In this document: positions 22,320 to 34,296 of the stretch, in pieces | How positions within the stretch are numbered: the first letter of the stretch is position 1 | How the letters are laid out: every line of letters starts with the position of its first letter | NCBI GenBank assembly: GCA_036365145.1 | Contig: JAEOAD010000029.1 | Span: forward strand, 20,817,001-20,881,000 | Direction: 5' to 3' | Origin: Orientallactaga sibirica | Lineage: Eukaryota > Chordata > Mammalia > Rodentia > Dipodidae | DNA: 64,000 nt | Program-made: the position numbers and the translations under genes | The notes under the pieces: generated by a model | Database searches by the model: none | Told to the model about the DNA's origin: nothing | The model's input: the letters and a program-made list of their open reading frames with translations, nothing else

Positions 22320-25300
22320 AAAACTTGTAATCTAAGATTTTGTTCACAAATGCTAATTAAAGACTTACTTAAATGTGCATGTTACCCATCTTAGGTAAGG
22401 TCAACTCAATTTCTTGGTCTTTGAAAAGGGACTGGAAGGAGATGAATATGTCCTCTTGCTTTCCCCTCAGAAAGGCAAGATGGGTCTGTAGTTCACATCT
22501 TGTAAATCAGAATCCATAAGGAAGGAATGTATGTGGTTATCTAAGATCCTTTGAGTATTGAACATGATTTCATACTTCAGAAGCTATGTATGAATTAACA
22601 AATCAAATGAATTAATTAATTTAATTAACATGTTCACAAAACCAGTTGTAGTTATAGTGATTTGCAGATGAGTTAATATACAGTTCATACTATGATAGGA
22701 AAATAGGGACTTGGAGGACCTGACAAAGAACTGAAATTCTTCCCAATGTAACAATAGAGCTACATCTATTAATAGAGCACATATGAGAAAATCCCATATA
22801 CAAGATACAAACATCTGAAGGTAGATGCAGTATGAATGATCATGAGGCTCCTGGCCAAGTGCTTCTGAGTATATTCCTTTCCCTAGCTCATCAGCCCACT
22901 TTCATTCTCAGGATTGTTTTTATCCTTAATAAACTCTCTAATTCTACTACCTTACTGTTTGTCTCTGGTACAATTCCTTGTCCTGGGAAACAAGAACCTG
23001 GAAACTTTAGTAGGTGACCCCGTACATAGACTAGTGCCAATAATACAACTTATAGAAAGAGAGACATTTTCCAACATATCAAGACAAGCAGAACCAAGAG
23101 GTCTGATACTGGCTACTGCAAGCAGTAGAAGACAGTAGAGAATTTTTAAGACAGGGAAGGTCCAGAAGAGGGAGAGAAGGGCAGCATGCATGACCAGAGG
23201 TGTGACATTTTTCTGAGCCCTCAGAAGCCTGGAAATTGTGGGCCTGTGGAGAGAGGGATGTGCCAAAGCTAATCACTGCACAGTCAGGGGGGAAACAGAT
23301 TAGAGAAGACAAGCAGATTTTCACCAGGAGGTTGAACTTCATCTCTCTGACAGGGACATGTCTGAAGAAGAGATGTGACCTTACCTACAATTGAATCAGA
23401 TCACACTCCCTTTCACAGGTGCTTCCCGCTGGCCTTCTGGCTTGATTACATAGGTAACCTCCACTGCAGAGCTTCAAGGCTCATTTCTCCTTTTGTGCTA
23501 CTCTTCTCTGAACCTGACACACCTGCCCTTTTGAAAGCATCCAGACTAAGCCCCTTTCAGCAAAAGCAGACTCTTAGTAGCTTCTGGGCCACTACCTCCA
23601 AGACAGAAGCAGGGACCCTCACCTGCTCCCCTGACAGAATGCATTCATTCCCTAGTTTCAAAATGAGAAATGGAGCAGCTACTTATGCATATGAAGTCAG
23701 AGAGCCTCCATACCGCTTAGATAACTGGGGGAGTGTTTCCTTCTATAGTCAGGGACAAGGCAAGGATTATGGATATGACCAGAGTTGGGATAGACAGTAT
23801 CTACCACTGTGGGGGATGTTTAAGGTTTGAAAGAGGGGGATACAAGTGACTGAGGTCAAATAGAGGTATGAAGGAGAAGACACAGGAGCATGCAGAAGGA
23901 GGGGAGACAGAACTGGAGGCTGAGAGGAAAGCTAGCCCATTTACTAAGCACCATTCACCCTTGTAAAACCACATGCACATACATGTGCATAGGCCCCATA
24001 CATATATGAGCATGCATACATACATTTATGCAGACCACACATACACATGCAAAATGTAGAGAGTCCATTTCCAGCACCTGAGGCCAAAAATATGCAGTGG
24101 AGGTTATCTGTTAAGCTATGGTCAAGAAGGGAAACCAGAAAAGAGATAAGGATCCCACAGTTCCTATAAAAGTATGCCCTCATAACCAGACGAGATCTCT
24201 CTGGGCCCTTCCTCTTCATATTTTCACCACCTCATCATAGCACCAAGCTGAGGACTAAGCTTTTAACACATAGGCCTTTAGGGGGCATTCTTGATCCAAA
24301 TTCTAATATAATTTTACCCCTAAACATAGAGGAGGCATAAAAAAAAAAAAGGGAGCTCTGCATTTCTCAGAAATCATACATTATAATAAATTGATACATG
24401 TTTGAAAAATTAGATCCTATTTTGGTTTGCTTTTGTTGTTGTTGTTTATTACAGGGTTGTCGAGCATTGCTAAACATGGGCTGAGACTGTGAGGAAGCTG
24501 GCCTGGCTTGTTGGACATGGTCGGGTTCCTTGGTCTGTGGGGGTTGCAGCTGGCCTTATTATGGGGAACCCACTTTGGTGCCAGAGCTGGCCCTCCCTTC
24601 TTGCAAAGTCGTAGTGTGCCTCATCTTCGCTCAGAGCAAATGGAACCGACAGGCCTTCCCCATCCCAGGGCACCTGAGCATTCTATAGTCTAAGGTTATG
24701 CCCCCCCCCCATACACACAGTTCCTAACCTTGTGGCCAGCTGCCCAAGAGACCCTTATATGGTAGTAAACTTTCTAACAAGTGACCTCAAAGGCTCATTT
24801 CCAATCACCTGCCAAAGAACTAACTGAGGTCAGAATCTTCTCCATCACCAGTATTCCTAAGCTTTGCTGACAATTCCCACCAGGCAAAGAACCCCTGGGC
24901 AGCTACCCACTCAAGATCCCACATCTTAGATCTGAATGCCTAGTGCCCAAGTCCAAATGGTATATCCCACACTGCATATTCACTCTTATTCCCAGTCTAT
25001 CACTAAAAAGAAATAGAAAAGCAGTCGATAAAGTGGGCAGTAAGTGGAAGGGTATCCACAAGGACCGAGCAAGCAAAGGACCTAGGAAACCTGCTGCCTT
25101 TGATCATGAACCTTCTCTGGGCGATGTAACTTAGATAATCTAAGTCTATTACATGAGCTTTTCAGATGGAGAAATGAGAAATTTCACAGAGAATAACTGA
25201 AGGTATATATTACTATTAAATAGAAGAATTGTCTAAGCACGTCTCATTAAGGGAGCCACATTTAAGAAGAAATCCAAATGATAAGAAGGATCAAGTCATA

Positions 25301-26550
25301 CAAGGTGTAAGGATCAAAGTATGCTACCTCATGGGATAAGAACTTGACAGTGTCCAAAGATGAGACCAATTCTGACTTCCTCAGGGTCCATACATAGTTA
25401 GCAGGTGCTGGGAACAAGAGTGTGTGACCTACATTTCAAGCCTGAGGCAGGGAAATACTAAATCAGGCAATTAATTGGTTTTTTTCCAAGTGCAACCAGA
25501 ACCAATAGAAAAAGGCAAGCAGAATAGGAGGAATCATTTAATTATTCCCAAGGTCATTTCCAATTCTTTCTCTAAAGAACACAGGGTGTATATTTAGAAA
25601 GCAAAGACCTGTTTGGTGATTACTGGTAGCGATTGGTGGTGTTGTGGACCAGGATAATGGTGTTGGAGATAGAGATCTTCAGAATGAATATAAACTGATT
25701 TTGAAGGTGGACTTGAATTGTAAAAGTAAGGGACATCCAGAAGCTCTCCCAAGTTTGTCCTGGGTACCTGGGTACAGACTGATGCAGCAATGGGAATGAG
25801 GAACGTGAGGGAGCTGCATGATGAGAACTTTCAGTTGACGAGGAATCAAAATGCTGAGGGCATGCCATCTTTGAAATAATCTTTCAATGTCCCTGTGCTG
25901 GAGACACATGGTATGAAGACATCCTCACTTGGGACCCTTACAGACTATTCGATGTAAGCAACAGTCCATTCCCCTGGCCACTTATGGCACCTCCTGCCCC
26001 AAACTTTACTTCATCTGAGGGCAGGGCACTCACTTTGGTCACTGCTGTGCTTAATCTCAACTTCCTGATTATTTCAGATGCTTGTGCTCTTTGTCCCTGA
26101 GAGTCATCCATCATTCCCAGCCAACCTGGCAGGCAGGGAGACCTGGTGTTCTCAGGTGTGTACCTGGAAGCAAATGTAAGCAACAGCTATCTAACTTGAA
26201 AGCCATTCCTCACTATGTGGAAACTGATATCTTACAGCCTGTTGATAGGGGCCTGGGTTTGGCCAGCTGCACTGGAAATTGCTCCCATCCAAGGACAGAG
26301 TTCACATTGAAATTCAAAGGCTCTCAGTCTCCTTCCCAGATTGGGGTGAGGAGCAATGTCCTGATGGGAAGAATTGCCATAATCTCTGCATTTTACATTA
26401 ACTTCCTCCTAGTGGGGATTTCCCCTGAATGGTCTCCCCACTCATTACATTATATGACACCCTCTTATACTTAAGATATTATTAGTGGTTCAATGGGGAT
26501 CACTCACCTGTGCCAGTAAATGTGTTCCTAATTGCTCTTTGATAATTATT
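22320..26550. other. Long gene-poor stretch
   Basis: There is no recognisable gene. A forward stretch 'taataaactctctaattc ... ccttgtcctgggaaacaagaacctgg' (22927-23000) reads like the R-U5 end of an LTR, but no primer binding site or body supports it. The longest frame is 151 codons on the plus strand (23375-23830), without any domain I know and without visible exon context. A C9 run lies at 24701-24709 and an AT-rich block at 24300-24420. Confidence 0.4.
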
Positions 26551-26552
26551 TT

Positions 26553-26556
<4 letters not shown>

Positions 26557-26598
<42 letters not shown>
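26557..26598. repeat. (GT)21 microsatellite
   Basis: This is an uninterrupted GT dinucleotide run of 42 bases. It begins the B4 element that follows. Confidence 0.97.
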
Positions 26599-26601
<3 letters not shown>

Positions 26602-26850
26602 AGAGAACATGGGGAGGCAAAAGGACAATCTCAGGTTCTCTTCCACAAGTACCATTCACCTTTCTTGAGACAGTCTATCACTTGCCTAGAATTCATCAAG
26701 TAGACTATCCACCCATCCTTGGGATTACAAGAGCATTCCACTATACCTGTTGTTTTGTGTGGGATAGGGGTAGTTGGATGCTATAAGGACAATATTTAGG
26801 TCCTCATGCTTGAAAGGCAAGTATTAAGAACTTTACTGACTAACTTGACT
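26599..26850 (-). repeat. B4-type SINE
   Basis: 'aaaggacaatctcaggttctcttcc', 'gggattacaagagc' and 'aggtcctcatgcttgaaaggcaag' are a reversed B4: CA/GT end, B1-like middle, tRNA-like head. Confidence 0.7.
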
Positions 26851-26861
26851 CCCCAAACCCA

Positions 26862-27075
26862 TTCCTCCTCTTCTTCTTCCTTCTTCTTCTCTCCTCATCT
26901 TCTCTTCTCTTCTCTTCTCTTCTCTTCTCTTCTCTTCTCTTCTCTTCTCTTCCCTTCCCTTCTCTCCCTTCTTTCTCCCTCCTCCTCTCCTCCCCTCCAC
27001 TTCCCTCTCCTCCTTCTCCTTCCTTCTTCTCCTCCTTCTCCTTCTCCTCCTCCTTCTTCTCCTTCTTCTTCTTCC
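26862..27075. repeat. 210-bp polypyrimidine tract
   Basis: Nearly every base is C or T on the plus strand. It includes a (TCTTC) pentamer array from about 26900 to 26951, followed by TCC/TTC triplet-like runs. No coding meaning should be read from the Ser/Leu and Glu/Arg-rich frames it generates. Confidence 0.95.
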
Positions 27076-27374
27076 AAATATATTGGCTCACAGGGGCAGG
27101 ACATGCAGATAACAGCTGCATAGACAAGATCAATTATTGTGAGGATCAAGCAATAAATAAGGAAGCAAATACAGCTTGGGATCTCAGAAAGGGATGCATG
27201 CTAGAAGAACAAGGTATTGAAATGTAGTAGAAATAGAATTCAGGAGAGGCATATTATACAGGAAAGTTTAGGGGAAATTTCTAAGGAGGTAACATTTGTG
27301 TTGAGCAGGTAAATACAACACAACTCTAGGGGAAAGGTGTTTCAAGTGGTGGGATAGAGGTTGAGCCTCTGGGC

Positions 27375-27695
27375 AGGGTAATGCCTCACTCAGTAAAGTG
27401 TTTGCTACACAAGTCATAGACCTGAACTCTGAACTCCAGAACCCATGAAAAGGTAGGCATGGTGGAACATACCTGTCATCTCAATGCTCGGAAGACTGAG
27501 ACAGGAGGATTCCTGGGACTTACTGGCAAGCTAGTCTACCCAAATTAGTTGAGCATCAGATTTACTCAAATTTCTTGTCTCAAAGAATTAAGGTGGAGAG
27601 TGACTGAGAGAGACATCCATTGTTGACTTCTGCCCTCCATATTATATGTGCACATATGTACCCACACACTTGAATGCAGATCTATCCACATATAG
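27375..27695 (+). repeat. B4-type SINE
   Basis: The tRNA-like head ('cactcagtaaagtgtttgc'), B1-like middle ('aggcatggtggaacatacctgtcatctcaatgctcgg' in pieces) and CA-rich end are in the B4 order. It is moderately diverged. Confidence 0.7.
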
Positions 27696-27699
27696 ACAG

Positions 27700-29160
27700 G
27701 CAACAAAAATGAAAGATGTCTCTCCTTGAGTGTGAGCAAAGCCAAGCCCTGGGCAATGTTGCCACAGCTGCTGCATAATAGAGAGAGCAGCGTGAGGTCT
27801 GGTCAGAGAGCGGAAAAGAGACCACCAGATCTCAATTTTCTGCTAGTGCTCAGGGCAACTAAGACATCACACCTCTGATCTGTCCTCTACCATATGGACC
27901 TACCATTGGTTTTCTAACACAGGGCTAGAAAAATGGGAAAGTATAGTAAAACACAGTAGACTGCTACTGGCCCAGATTAAAGTGGATTTGGAGAGAGACA
28001 AATTAGGGTAGAACGCCACGACCAAATATTCTCCCTTGATTCATATTTTACTGTTCACTTCAGCAGCCAGCCCCTTACACCTACTCACTCCTTCTTGTAT
28101 TCTAAATGCCTCCCCACTAAAATGCCTTCCCTCCCTATTTTTCTTTGTGTTACCAATTAGTTAATATTCCTGACCACTAGGCTTCTCTCAGTATCATCGC
28201 ATGTAGGAAGCTCTGGGAGTTATGACAACCCACATGTCTCCAGTATGACCAGAGGTCTCTAGGGTGGTGAAGCACAATTACACACAGGCAAAAACTACCA
28301 TTCTATTCCTTTGTTTCCCCCCACACACAATTAATCCCTCTCCCTCCACACACATACCTTTCTCTCCAGTTAGGAGAGAGGAAGAGAAAATAAAGCAATA
28401 TGGCAGGAAGCAGAAGCAGCCGGAGCAAGTCCTATTTCAGTATTATAAAACAGATCTGGGTTATATCCCTACCCTGGAAAAGTCTGATTCATTTAAAGAC
28501 ACAAAGGTACAACTCATTTAAAACAATCAGAGAATAAGAAATACAGGAGACCCATTTCAGAACTAAGGCTCCATTTTTTGTGCTTATAGCTTTAATTATA
28601 CTATTAACCTTCAGGTTAACAAAGCCTATACTACTTACAAAGATGAATTATTACTTTTCATTATTACTAATTTCTGCCTATTAACATTTGCATCTTGGTT
28701 AGTTGATTCAATTTCCTTGAAAATTAGTGAACTTTGGTGCATGGCCCCAATAACACTTGTGGTTATAACTTTTCATCCATTCATGCTCTGGGAAGGTATT
28801 TTTCACCTGGGAAGTGGGGCCATGGCCCCAGATGCAGCTGCCAGTATGATGCCACATGCTGATGAGGGTTCCAGGGACCGGTTGGGTGAGAAGGTTACTT
28901 GACTCATCTGTTGGGCACCTTTAGGAATAAGAGCCCCAGTGACTGGATCCAAGACTAAGATATCTGCTTCCCCCTTAACTTGACCCCAGAGACAATTGTG
29001 TGTTTGATCAAAGGCACTATGCCTTCTGTGTCTAGACCTTTGTGAAAAACCTTGCAGATACTTTTCGCCAATGGGATGTTGGAAAGTCTTCCTGGGTCAC
29101 AGGCCTGTCATTTTTTATTTTGCCTGTTCATCCCAGCTATAGCACTTTCTTTCTCTCCCT
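27700..29160. other. Intergenic with an unexplained coding-like bit
   Basis: It is mostly featureless. Between about 29040 and 28800 the minus strand, allowing for frame changes, keeps a protein-like texture: a frame contains Leu-Asp-Pro-Val-Thr-Gly-Ala-Leu-Ile-Pro-Lys followed by an Ala/Gly-rich part that ends in a stop. I cannot name a parent gene. It may be a decayed retrocopy. Confidence 0.35.
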
Positions 29161-29164
29161 CTCT

Positions 29165-29168
<4 letters not shown>

Positions 29169-29213
<45 letters not shown>
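29169..29213. repeat. (AC)22 microsatellite
   Basis: This is an uninterrupted AC run of 45 bases, flanked on the right by degenerate TATG/TGCA repeats to about 29310. Confidence 0.97.
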
Positions 29214-29214
<1 letters not shown>

Positions 29215-29309
29215 CTATAGATAAAGGTAGATGATAGATATTGTGTATATGTGTATGTTCATATATGTAGTCATACATATATGTGTAGGTATGCATGCAT
29301 ATGTGCACA

Positions 29310-29585
29310 CATGCATGTAGAGGCCACAGGTCAAAGTCAAATGTCTTACTCAGTCAATCTCCACCTTAATTTTCAAGACAGGTTCCTTATTTAGTCTAGA
29401 ATTCGCCAATTTAGCGAAACTAACCTGTCAGTAAGCCCCAGGTATCTTCCTGTCTCTTCTTCCTCAGTGCTGGGATTATAGGAGTGTACCAGCACACCTG
29501 GATTTCATGTGTGTGCTAATGATCCAAACTCAAGCTCTGATGCTTGCAAGGCAAGCACTTTACTGACTGATTATCTCCCTAGCCC
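29310..29585 (-). repeat. B4-type SINE
   Basis: 'ggccacaggtcaaagtcaaatg', 'agtgctgggattataggagtg' and 'gatgcttgcaaggcaagc...ctccctagccc' give a reversed B4 with its tRNA-like head at the right end. Confidence 0.75.
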
Positions 29586-29851
29586 AGGACTTGATAGATG
29601 TTTTAAAAGAAATACATGGAGCTGTCCTGTCTATACTGTAGCCACCACAGTTACACTTGACTACAGGTTATTGAAATGGGGCTCATGTGAATTATCCTTG
29701 TGATTTAGTATAAAATGCCAACTGGTTTTAGAGCTTAGTGTAAACAAGTGCTAAATAGCTCTTTGGGAGTTTTAAAAATATTGGTTATATGTTGAAATGG
29801 TGTTTTGGACATATTAGGTCAAATAAAATGTGCTATTAAAATTAATTTCAC

Positions 29852-30000
29852 ACCAGGCGTGGTGGCACACGTCTTTAATCCCAGCACTCAGGAGGCAGAG
29901 GTAGGAGGATCACAGTGAGTTCAAGGCCACCCTGAGACTACATAGTGAATTCCAGGTCAGCCTGGGCTGCAGTGAGACCTTATCTCAAAAAAATAAAATA
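29852..30000 (+). repeat. B1 SINE, full length
   Basis: This is a well-preserved forward B1: 'ccaggcgtggtggcacacg', 'aatcccagcactcaggaggc', 'gttcaaggccaccctgagac', 'aggtcagcctgggctgc' and an A-rich tail. Confidence 0.95.
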
Positions 30001-30199
30001 TTTCACACATTTTATGGTATGGTTTTCACTATATTTCATTGGGACAGTAACAATATATATATATTTTTATGAAAGAATGCACCAAACACCTTCACATTTA
30101 TTTTTTAAGCAAATGACAAAGACCCAGTTTATCAGCTTTTTAAAACCTAACCTTAACATTACATATTTAAACAATTGTCAGAATATATGAAGTTGCATA

Positions 30200-31600
30200 C
30201 ATGCTCAACTAGAAACAACTTTAACTTATACAGAACCAGAAATGCATTACCATTAAAGCAGTAATATCTTCCATTATTAAATACTGAAAAAATAAATTGT
30301 AGTTATTTCTGTGGAAGATCATCCTGTCAATGCTAACTTCACAGCAGGCTGACACTCCTCAGCTCACATTTCAGACACGGTGGAAAGCAGGTCCATGCTG
30401 TATGAGAGGACAGTCTCGACCCGCACTACTCCTCAGAGGCTCACCTTAGATTACGTTTAATGAAATGGCAAAGGACACACAGAGATTACAACAATTCTGA
30501 AGACATAATAATAATAACAACAACAACAATAATAATAATAATAAATAGTATTGTGTGGTTCCAACAATAAATGCAAAAGTCTATGACAAGCAGGGACTCC
30601 AATGAGCAGTTAATAAGTACTTTAGGTTAGGTAGAGTTATATTGAAAGTGGAGTTCATTTGAAATCTTCAAAAAATGTTCCTGTTAATCCTCAAATGGTG
30701 CTTGTTGTTTAAAATCTCTGTTGAATGCGCGCATTGAGTTACTTGTTATCCAAACACAGGACCTTCTCCTTACTATTTATCCTTAAAGGCTTTAACTGGC
30801 CATCCTCGTCAACTTCTACATTTTCTTCACCATTCTTCCCAATTCTCTCTGTAATTATTTTTCTTTCATTAACTATTTTGGTCTAAGTGGATTTCGATTT
30901 AAATTTGCCCATCCCACTGGCACAAAATTAAGTTGAAGAGAATGAAGTGAGACTTCCGTGACCTAGTGACCCGAACGAAGTGAATCACCCTGTTGTATCA
31001 GGTGAAGACAATCCGCCTGGAAGGATGGAAACCCAGTGAGCGCAGAGGAGGAGGAGCCCGCGCCTGCTTCGGCTTCCTTGGGGACCTCTTCCATTCCCAA
31101 GAGTCATCAAACAGGTCTTCAAGGAAGTTAAATGAAAATGGGTCCCTCTACCAAAAAAATTCCTTGAAGACATCTGTGTTCCGGAATGTGAAGCTAATCT
31201 CAAAAAGACTGTCAAAATGACTTCCACCCCCTTCTCCACCACCATTTAATCCTTCTTTGCCATATTTTCAGTAGATGTCTCGTATTTTAAGCATCTGATA
31301 GCACCTCATATTCCTTGGCTACTTGTTTGAACTTTCTCCCTGCTTCTTTATTCTCAGGATCTTAATATGGGTGCCACTTTAGTGCCAGTTTCCCATAGGC
31401 CTTTTTGATATTCTCAGGTGAGGCATGTCTGCACACCTAAAACTTCATAATAACCCACCACGGTTCAGCAGACTATTGGGACAAGTCCGAGGATGTGGCG
31501 GGCGGGAAGGCGGAAGGGCGGCTCCTCGCAGCTATGAACTCACGCTTTGGTGGCGGTGGTGTCAGCGTTCCTCGCGTTTTCCTTTCTCTCCCTTTCTCCA
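30200..31600 (-). pseudogene. DNAJB6P: DNAJB6 processed pseudogene
   Basis: The minus strand encodes, without introns, a decayed DnaJ/HSP40 chaperone co-factor of the DNAJB6 short-isoform type. The coding-equivalent region runs from 31461 (start codon now GTG) to a TAA at 30741-30739, 723 bases against about 726 expected. Recognisable in order are the J-domain start (Tyr-Tyr-Glu-Val-Leu-Gly-Val-Gln), Ala-Ser-Pro-Glu-Asn-Ile-Lys-Lys-Ala-Tyr, Leu-Ala-Leu-Lys-Trp-His-Pro, the Gly/Phe-rich stretch, the Ser-rich part, and the C-terminal Glu-Asp-Gly-Gln-Leu-Lys. The catalytic His-Pro-Asp is His-Pro-Tyr and is followed at once by a stop; a second stop and several frameshifts follow. A GC-rich 5' UTR remnant covers about 31470-31590. 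The 3' UTR runs left to about 30.2 kb and contains an ATT/AAC microsatellite (30506-30550). Its 3' limit is uncertain. It cannot make the chaperone. Confidence 0.9.
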
Positions 31601-31639
31601 ACAACAAACAGAAAGTGCCAACAATGTATAATTTTGCAT

Positions 31640-31805
31640 CTCTTGGTTTTTATTTGGTTTGGTTTTTCGAGGTAGGGTCTCACTCTAGCCCAGGCTGACC
31701 TAGAATTCACTATGTAGTCTCAAACTGGCCTTGAACTCATGGCGATCCTCCTACCTCTGCCTGCTGAGTGCTGGGATTAAAGGTGTAGGCCAACATGCCT
31801 GGCTT
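31640..31805 (-). repeat. B1 SINE
   Basis: 'gtagggtctcactctagcccaggctgacc', 'ccttgaactcatggcgatcctcc' and 'gctgggattaaaggtg' form a complete reversed B1 just upstream of the DNAJB6 retrocopy. Confidence 0.93.
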
Positions 31806-31877
31806 TTAAATGTGCATCTCTTAAATGCTCATTAATAGCTATTTAATATCTGTAGGATTAATCATTATCCAATCTTT

Positions 31878-31975
31878 TAATTTTGAGATAAGGTCTTGCT
31901 TTGTAGCCCAAGATGACCTTGAACTCATGCAATGTCCTGCTTCAGCTCCTGAATGCTCAATTTACAGGTGTGGAT
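31878..31975 (-). repeat. Old B1 SINE
   Basis: 'gagataaggtcttgctttgtagccc' and 'gaccttgaactcatgc' are a diverged reversed B1 without a clear tail. Confidence 0.65.
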
Positions 31976-32100
31976 ATTTGATATAAAACAAAATTAGGGC
32001 TAGTGACTTGCTCATGATCACGAAGTTAGCAGCAAGAATCATGAGCCAACACAAAACCTGGCCTTTATATTTAAAAAAAAAAATCAAAGGCAACATAATC

Positions 32101-32262
32101 TTTTTTTTTTTTTCCTTTGGTTTTTCAAGGTAGGGTTTCACTCTGGTCCAGGCTGACCTGGAATGAACTATGTATTCTCAGGATGGCCTCAAACTCACGG
32201 CTATCCTCCTACCTCTGCCTCTGGAGTGCTGGGATTAAAGGTGTGCACCACCATGCCCAGCT
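32101..32262 (-). repeat. B1 SINE
   Basis: A T13 tail is followed by 'ggtttttcaaggtagggtttcactctgg' and the standard reversed B1 body to 'accaccatgcccagc'. Confidence 0.95.
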
Positions 32263-32317
32263 AACATCATCTCTTTTGACATAACAACAATAATGATCAT
32301 AGGCCTCACAGAGAACT

Positions 32318-32539
32318 TTATTTTTTATTTTTTTAAAAATATTTTATTTTTATTTATTTGACAGAAAGAGAGAGAGAGAGAAAGAGAATGGGCCCACCAG
32401 GGCCTCCAGCCACTGCAAATGAACTCCAGACACATGTAGCTCCCTTGTGCACTTGGCTAACGTGGGTCCTGGGGAATTGAACCTGGGTCCTTTGGCTTTG
32501 CAGGCAAATGCCTTAACAGCTAAGCCATTCCTCCAGCCC
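32318..32539 (-). repeat. B2-like SINE, type A
   Basis: It is complete from a TTTATTTTTATTTATTT tail to the head 'taagccattcctccagccc'. The target duplication cacagagaacttta occurs on both sides. Confidence 0.93.
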
Positions 32540-32616
32540 ACAGAGAACTTTAATTCATAACTTCTTCATCTAAAAGTTTATATTTTCCTTTGAGCAATTT
32601 TTCCCCTTTGAAGTCA

Positions 32617-32818
32617 GAAGAGAGTTAAGGTGCATGCCTGTGAAACCTAAGGACCCCAGTTCAATTCTGCAGGTCCTATGTAAGCCACATGCACATGGTG
32701 GCACATGTGTCTGGAGTTTATTTGCAGCGGCTAGAGGCCCTAGTGTGCCCATTCTCACTCTCTCTCACTCTCTCCCCATCTCTCTGTCTCTAATAAATAA
32801 ATAAATAAAAATAAAATC
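32617..32818 (+). repeat. B2-like SINE, type A, 5' truncated
   Basis: It starts inside the head ('gttaaggtgcatgcctg') and continues through a normal body to an AATAAATAAATAAATAAA tail. Confidence 0.88.
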
Positions 32819-33161
32819 TTTATTTAGTAAGTGTTTTCCTACCTGTCTCCAAATATATGTTAAAACAGAAGAGTGTTTTGCTTCAGCTTTATTTTTGCTC
32901 TGTAATTCAGTCTAGCAAGAGTTTATTTGCAAGTAAAAGCTGTGTAAATATTCTTGTATATTTCAAATAAAATATATTTACATTAAAAATAAAATCTTTA
33001 AAGTCAGAAGAACAGAAGATCATAAGTGGAGACTGATGGAAGGATGAGGAAAGTTGCCTGCTGAGGGCTCAGAGCAGCTTCATGTGTCTGGTAAATGGTA
33101 CTGCAAGGCAATGAAACAAATGGTGCCAGTAAAGAAAGCTCCTTTTAAAAAATATACTTTG

Positions 33162-33255
33162 TGGGCTGGAGAGATGGTTAAGAGAAGTGTTTAAGAAATT
33201 TGCATCCTGGTTTGATTCTTCAGAACCCACATAAGCCAGAAGTACAACATTGTAT
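33162..33255 (+). repeat. B2-like SINE, head fragment
   Basis: 'gtgggctggagagatggttaag' and 'gaacccacataagccag' are present. The 3' half is missing and replaced by AT-rich DNA with a TA run near 33282. Confidence 0.75.
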
Positions 33256-33609
33256 TTTGCTCATATCCTCCATCTGATATATATATATATATCTGTAGTG
33301 TTCTACATAAGATAAAGGATATAGAACATACTTGACTTTCCTTTGATGTTCCCATTACCCTGTCTTGTTTCCCCCTTCCTATTCATTTAGATATATTACT
33401 CACACTTGGCATATTCATTTCTATACATAGATGTGTATATATGTGTATATGTATATACATAAATTTAATCTATATTCATAAATATATGGTATATATTATA
33501 TGTATATATAAATATTAGTTTAATCTACATTCAGTTTGTGAGGTAAACCATGTGAAATTGTCCTTTTAAATATGACTTCTGTGTAATACATATAAAGTAT
33601 GGTCCATTT

Positions 33610-33642
<33 letters not shown>

Positions 33643-33645
33643 CTT

Positions 33646-33679
<34 letters not shown>

Positions 33680-33798
33680 GTTTTTCGAGATAGGGTTTCA
33701 CTCTGGTCCAGGCTGACCTGGAATTAACTATGTAGTCTCAGGGTGGCCTCTGCCTCCCAAGTGCTGGGATTAAAGGCATGTGCCTCCACACCTGGCTT
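33610..33798 (-). repeat. B1 SINE with very long T tail and internal deletion
   Basis: A 69-base T run broken by one CTTTC (33610-33678) precedes a B1 body lacking part of its middle ('gggtggcctctgcctccc'). The short target duplication tccattttc flanks it. Confidence 0.93.
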
Positions 33799-33934
33799 GT
33801 TCCATTTTCAATATCCATGGAAAACAAAATGCTGGCACATCATCAGAAATACCACTATCTATACTAAATACATATGTACTGCATGTATACACACACACAC
33901 ATGCTTGTCAGGATACATAGGAGTATGAAACTGT

Positions 33935-34168
33935 TTTCTTTTTTTTAACTTTTGATATCTATTTATTTGTGAGAGAAAGAGAGAGTCAGAGACAGAGACA
34001 GAGGGAGACAGAAAGAATGGTTTTGCCAGGGCCTTCAGCCACTGAAAATGAAAGCCAGACACACGCGCCACCTTTTGCATCTGGTTTAAGTGGGTCCTGA
34101 GGCATTGAACCTGGGTCCTTTGGCTTTTTGCACAAGCACCTTAATGACTAAGCCATCCCTCCAGCCCC
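33935..34168 (-). repeat. B2-like SINE, type A
   Basis: The tail, GA repeats, body and head ('taagccatccctccagcccc') are intact. The duplication tatga(a/c)actgtt is on both sides. Confidence 0.92.
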
Positions 34169-34296
34169 TATGACACTGTTCTTCATATCTAAAGAATGGT
34201 GTTTCCATTAAGATCTTTTGTCTAGTTTTGTCTTATCAGCAGTTAGTTGGAAAGATTGCCTGAATTATATCTCAAAAATAAAAGAGAGATGTATAT

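Noticed and set aside
26806..27149. Ser/Leu-rich and Glu/Arg-rich open frames of 84-105 codons
   Set aside because: They only translate the polypyrimidine tract; no stop codon can arise in such sequence on the purine strand except rarely.
29169..29213. Repeat arrays with regular spacing as a CRISPR-like array
   Set aside because: They are simple dinucleotide microsatellites without spacers, in a mammalian genome.
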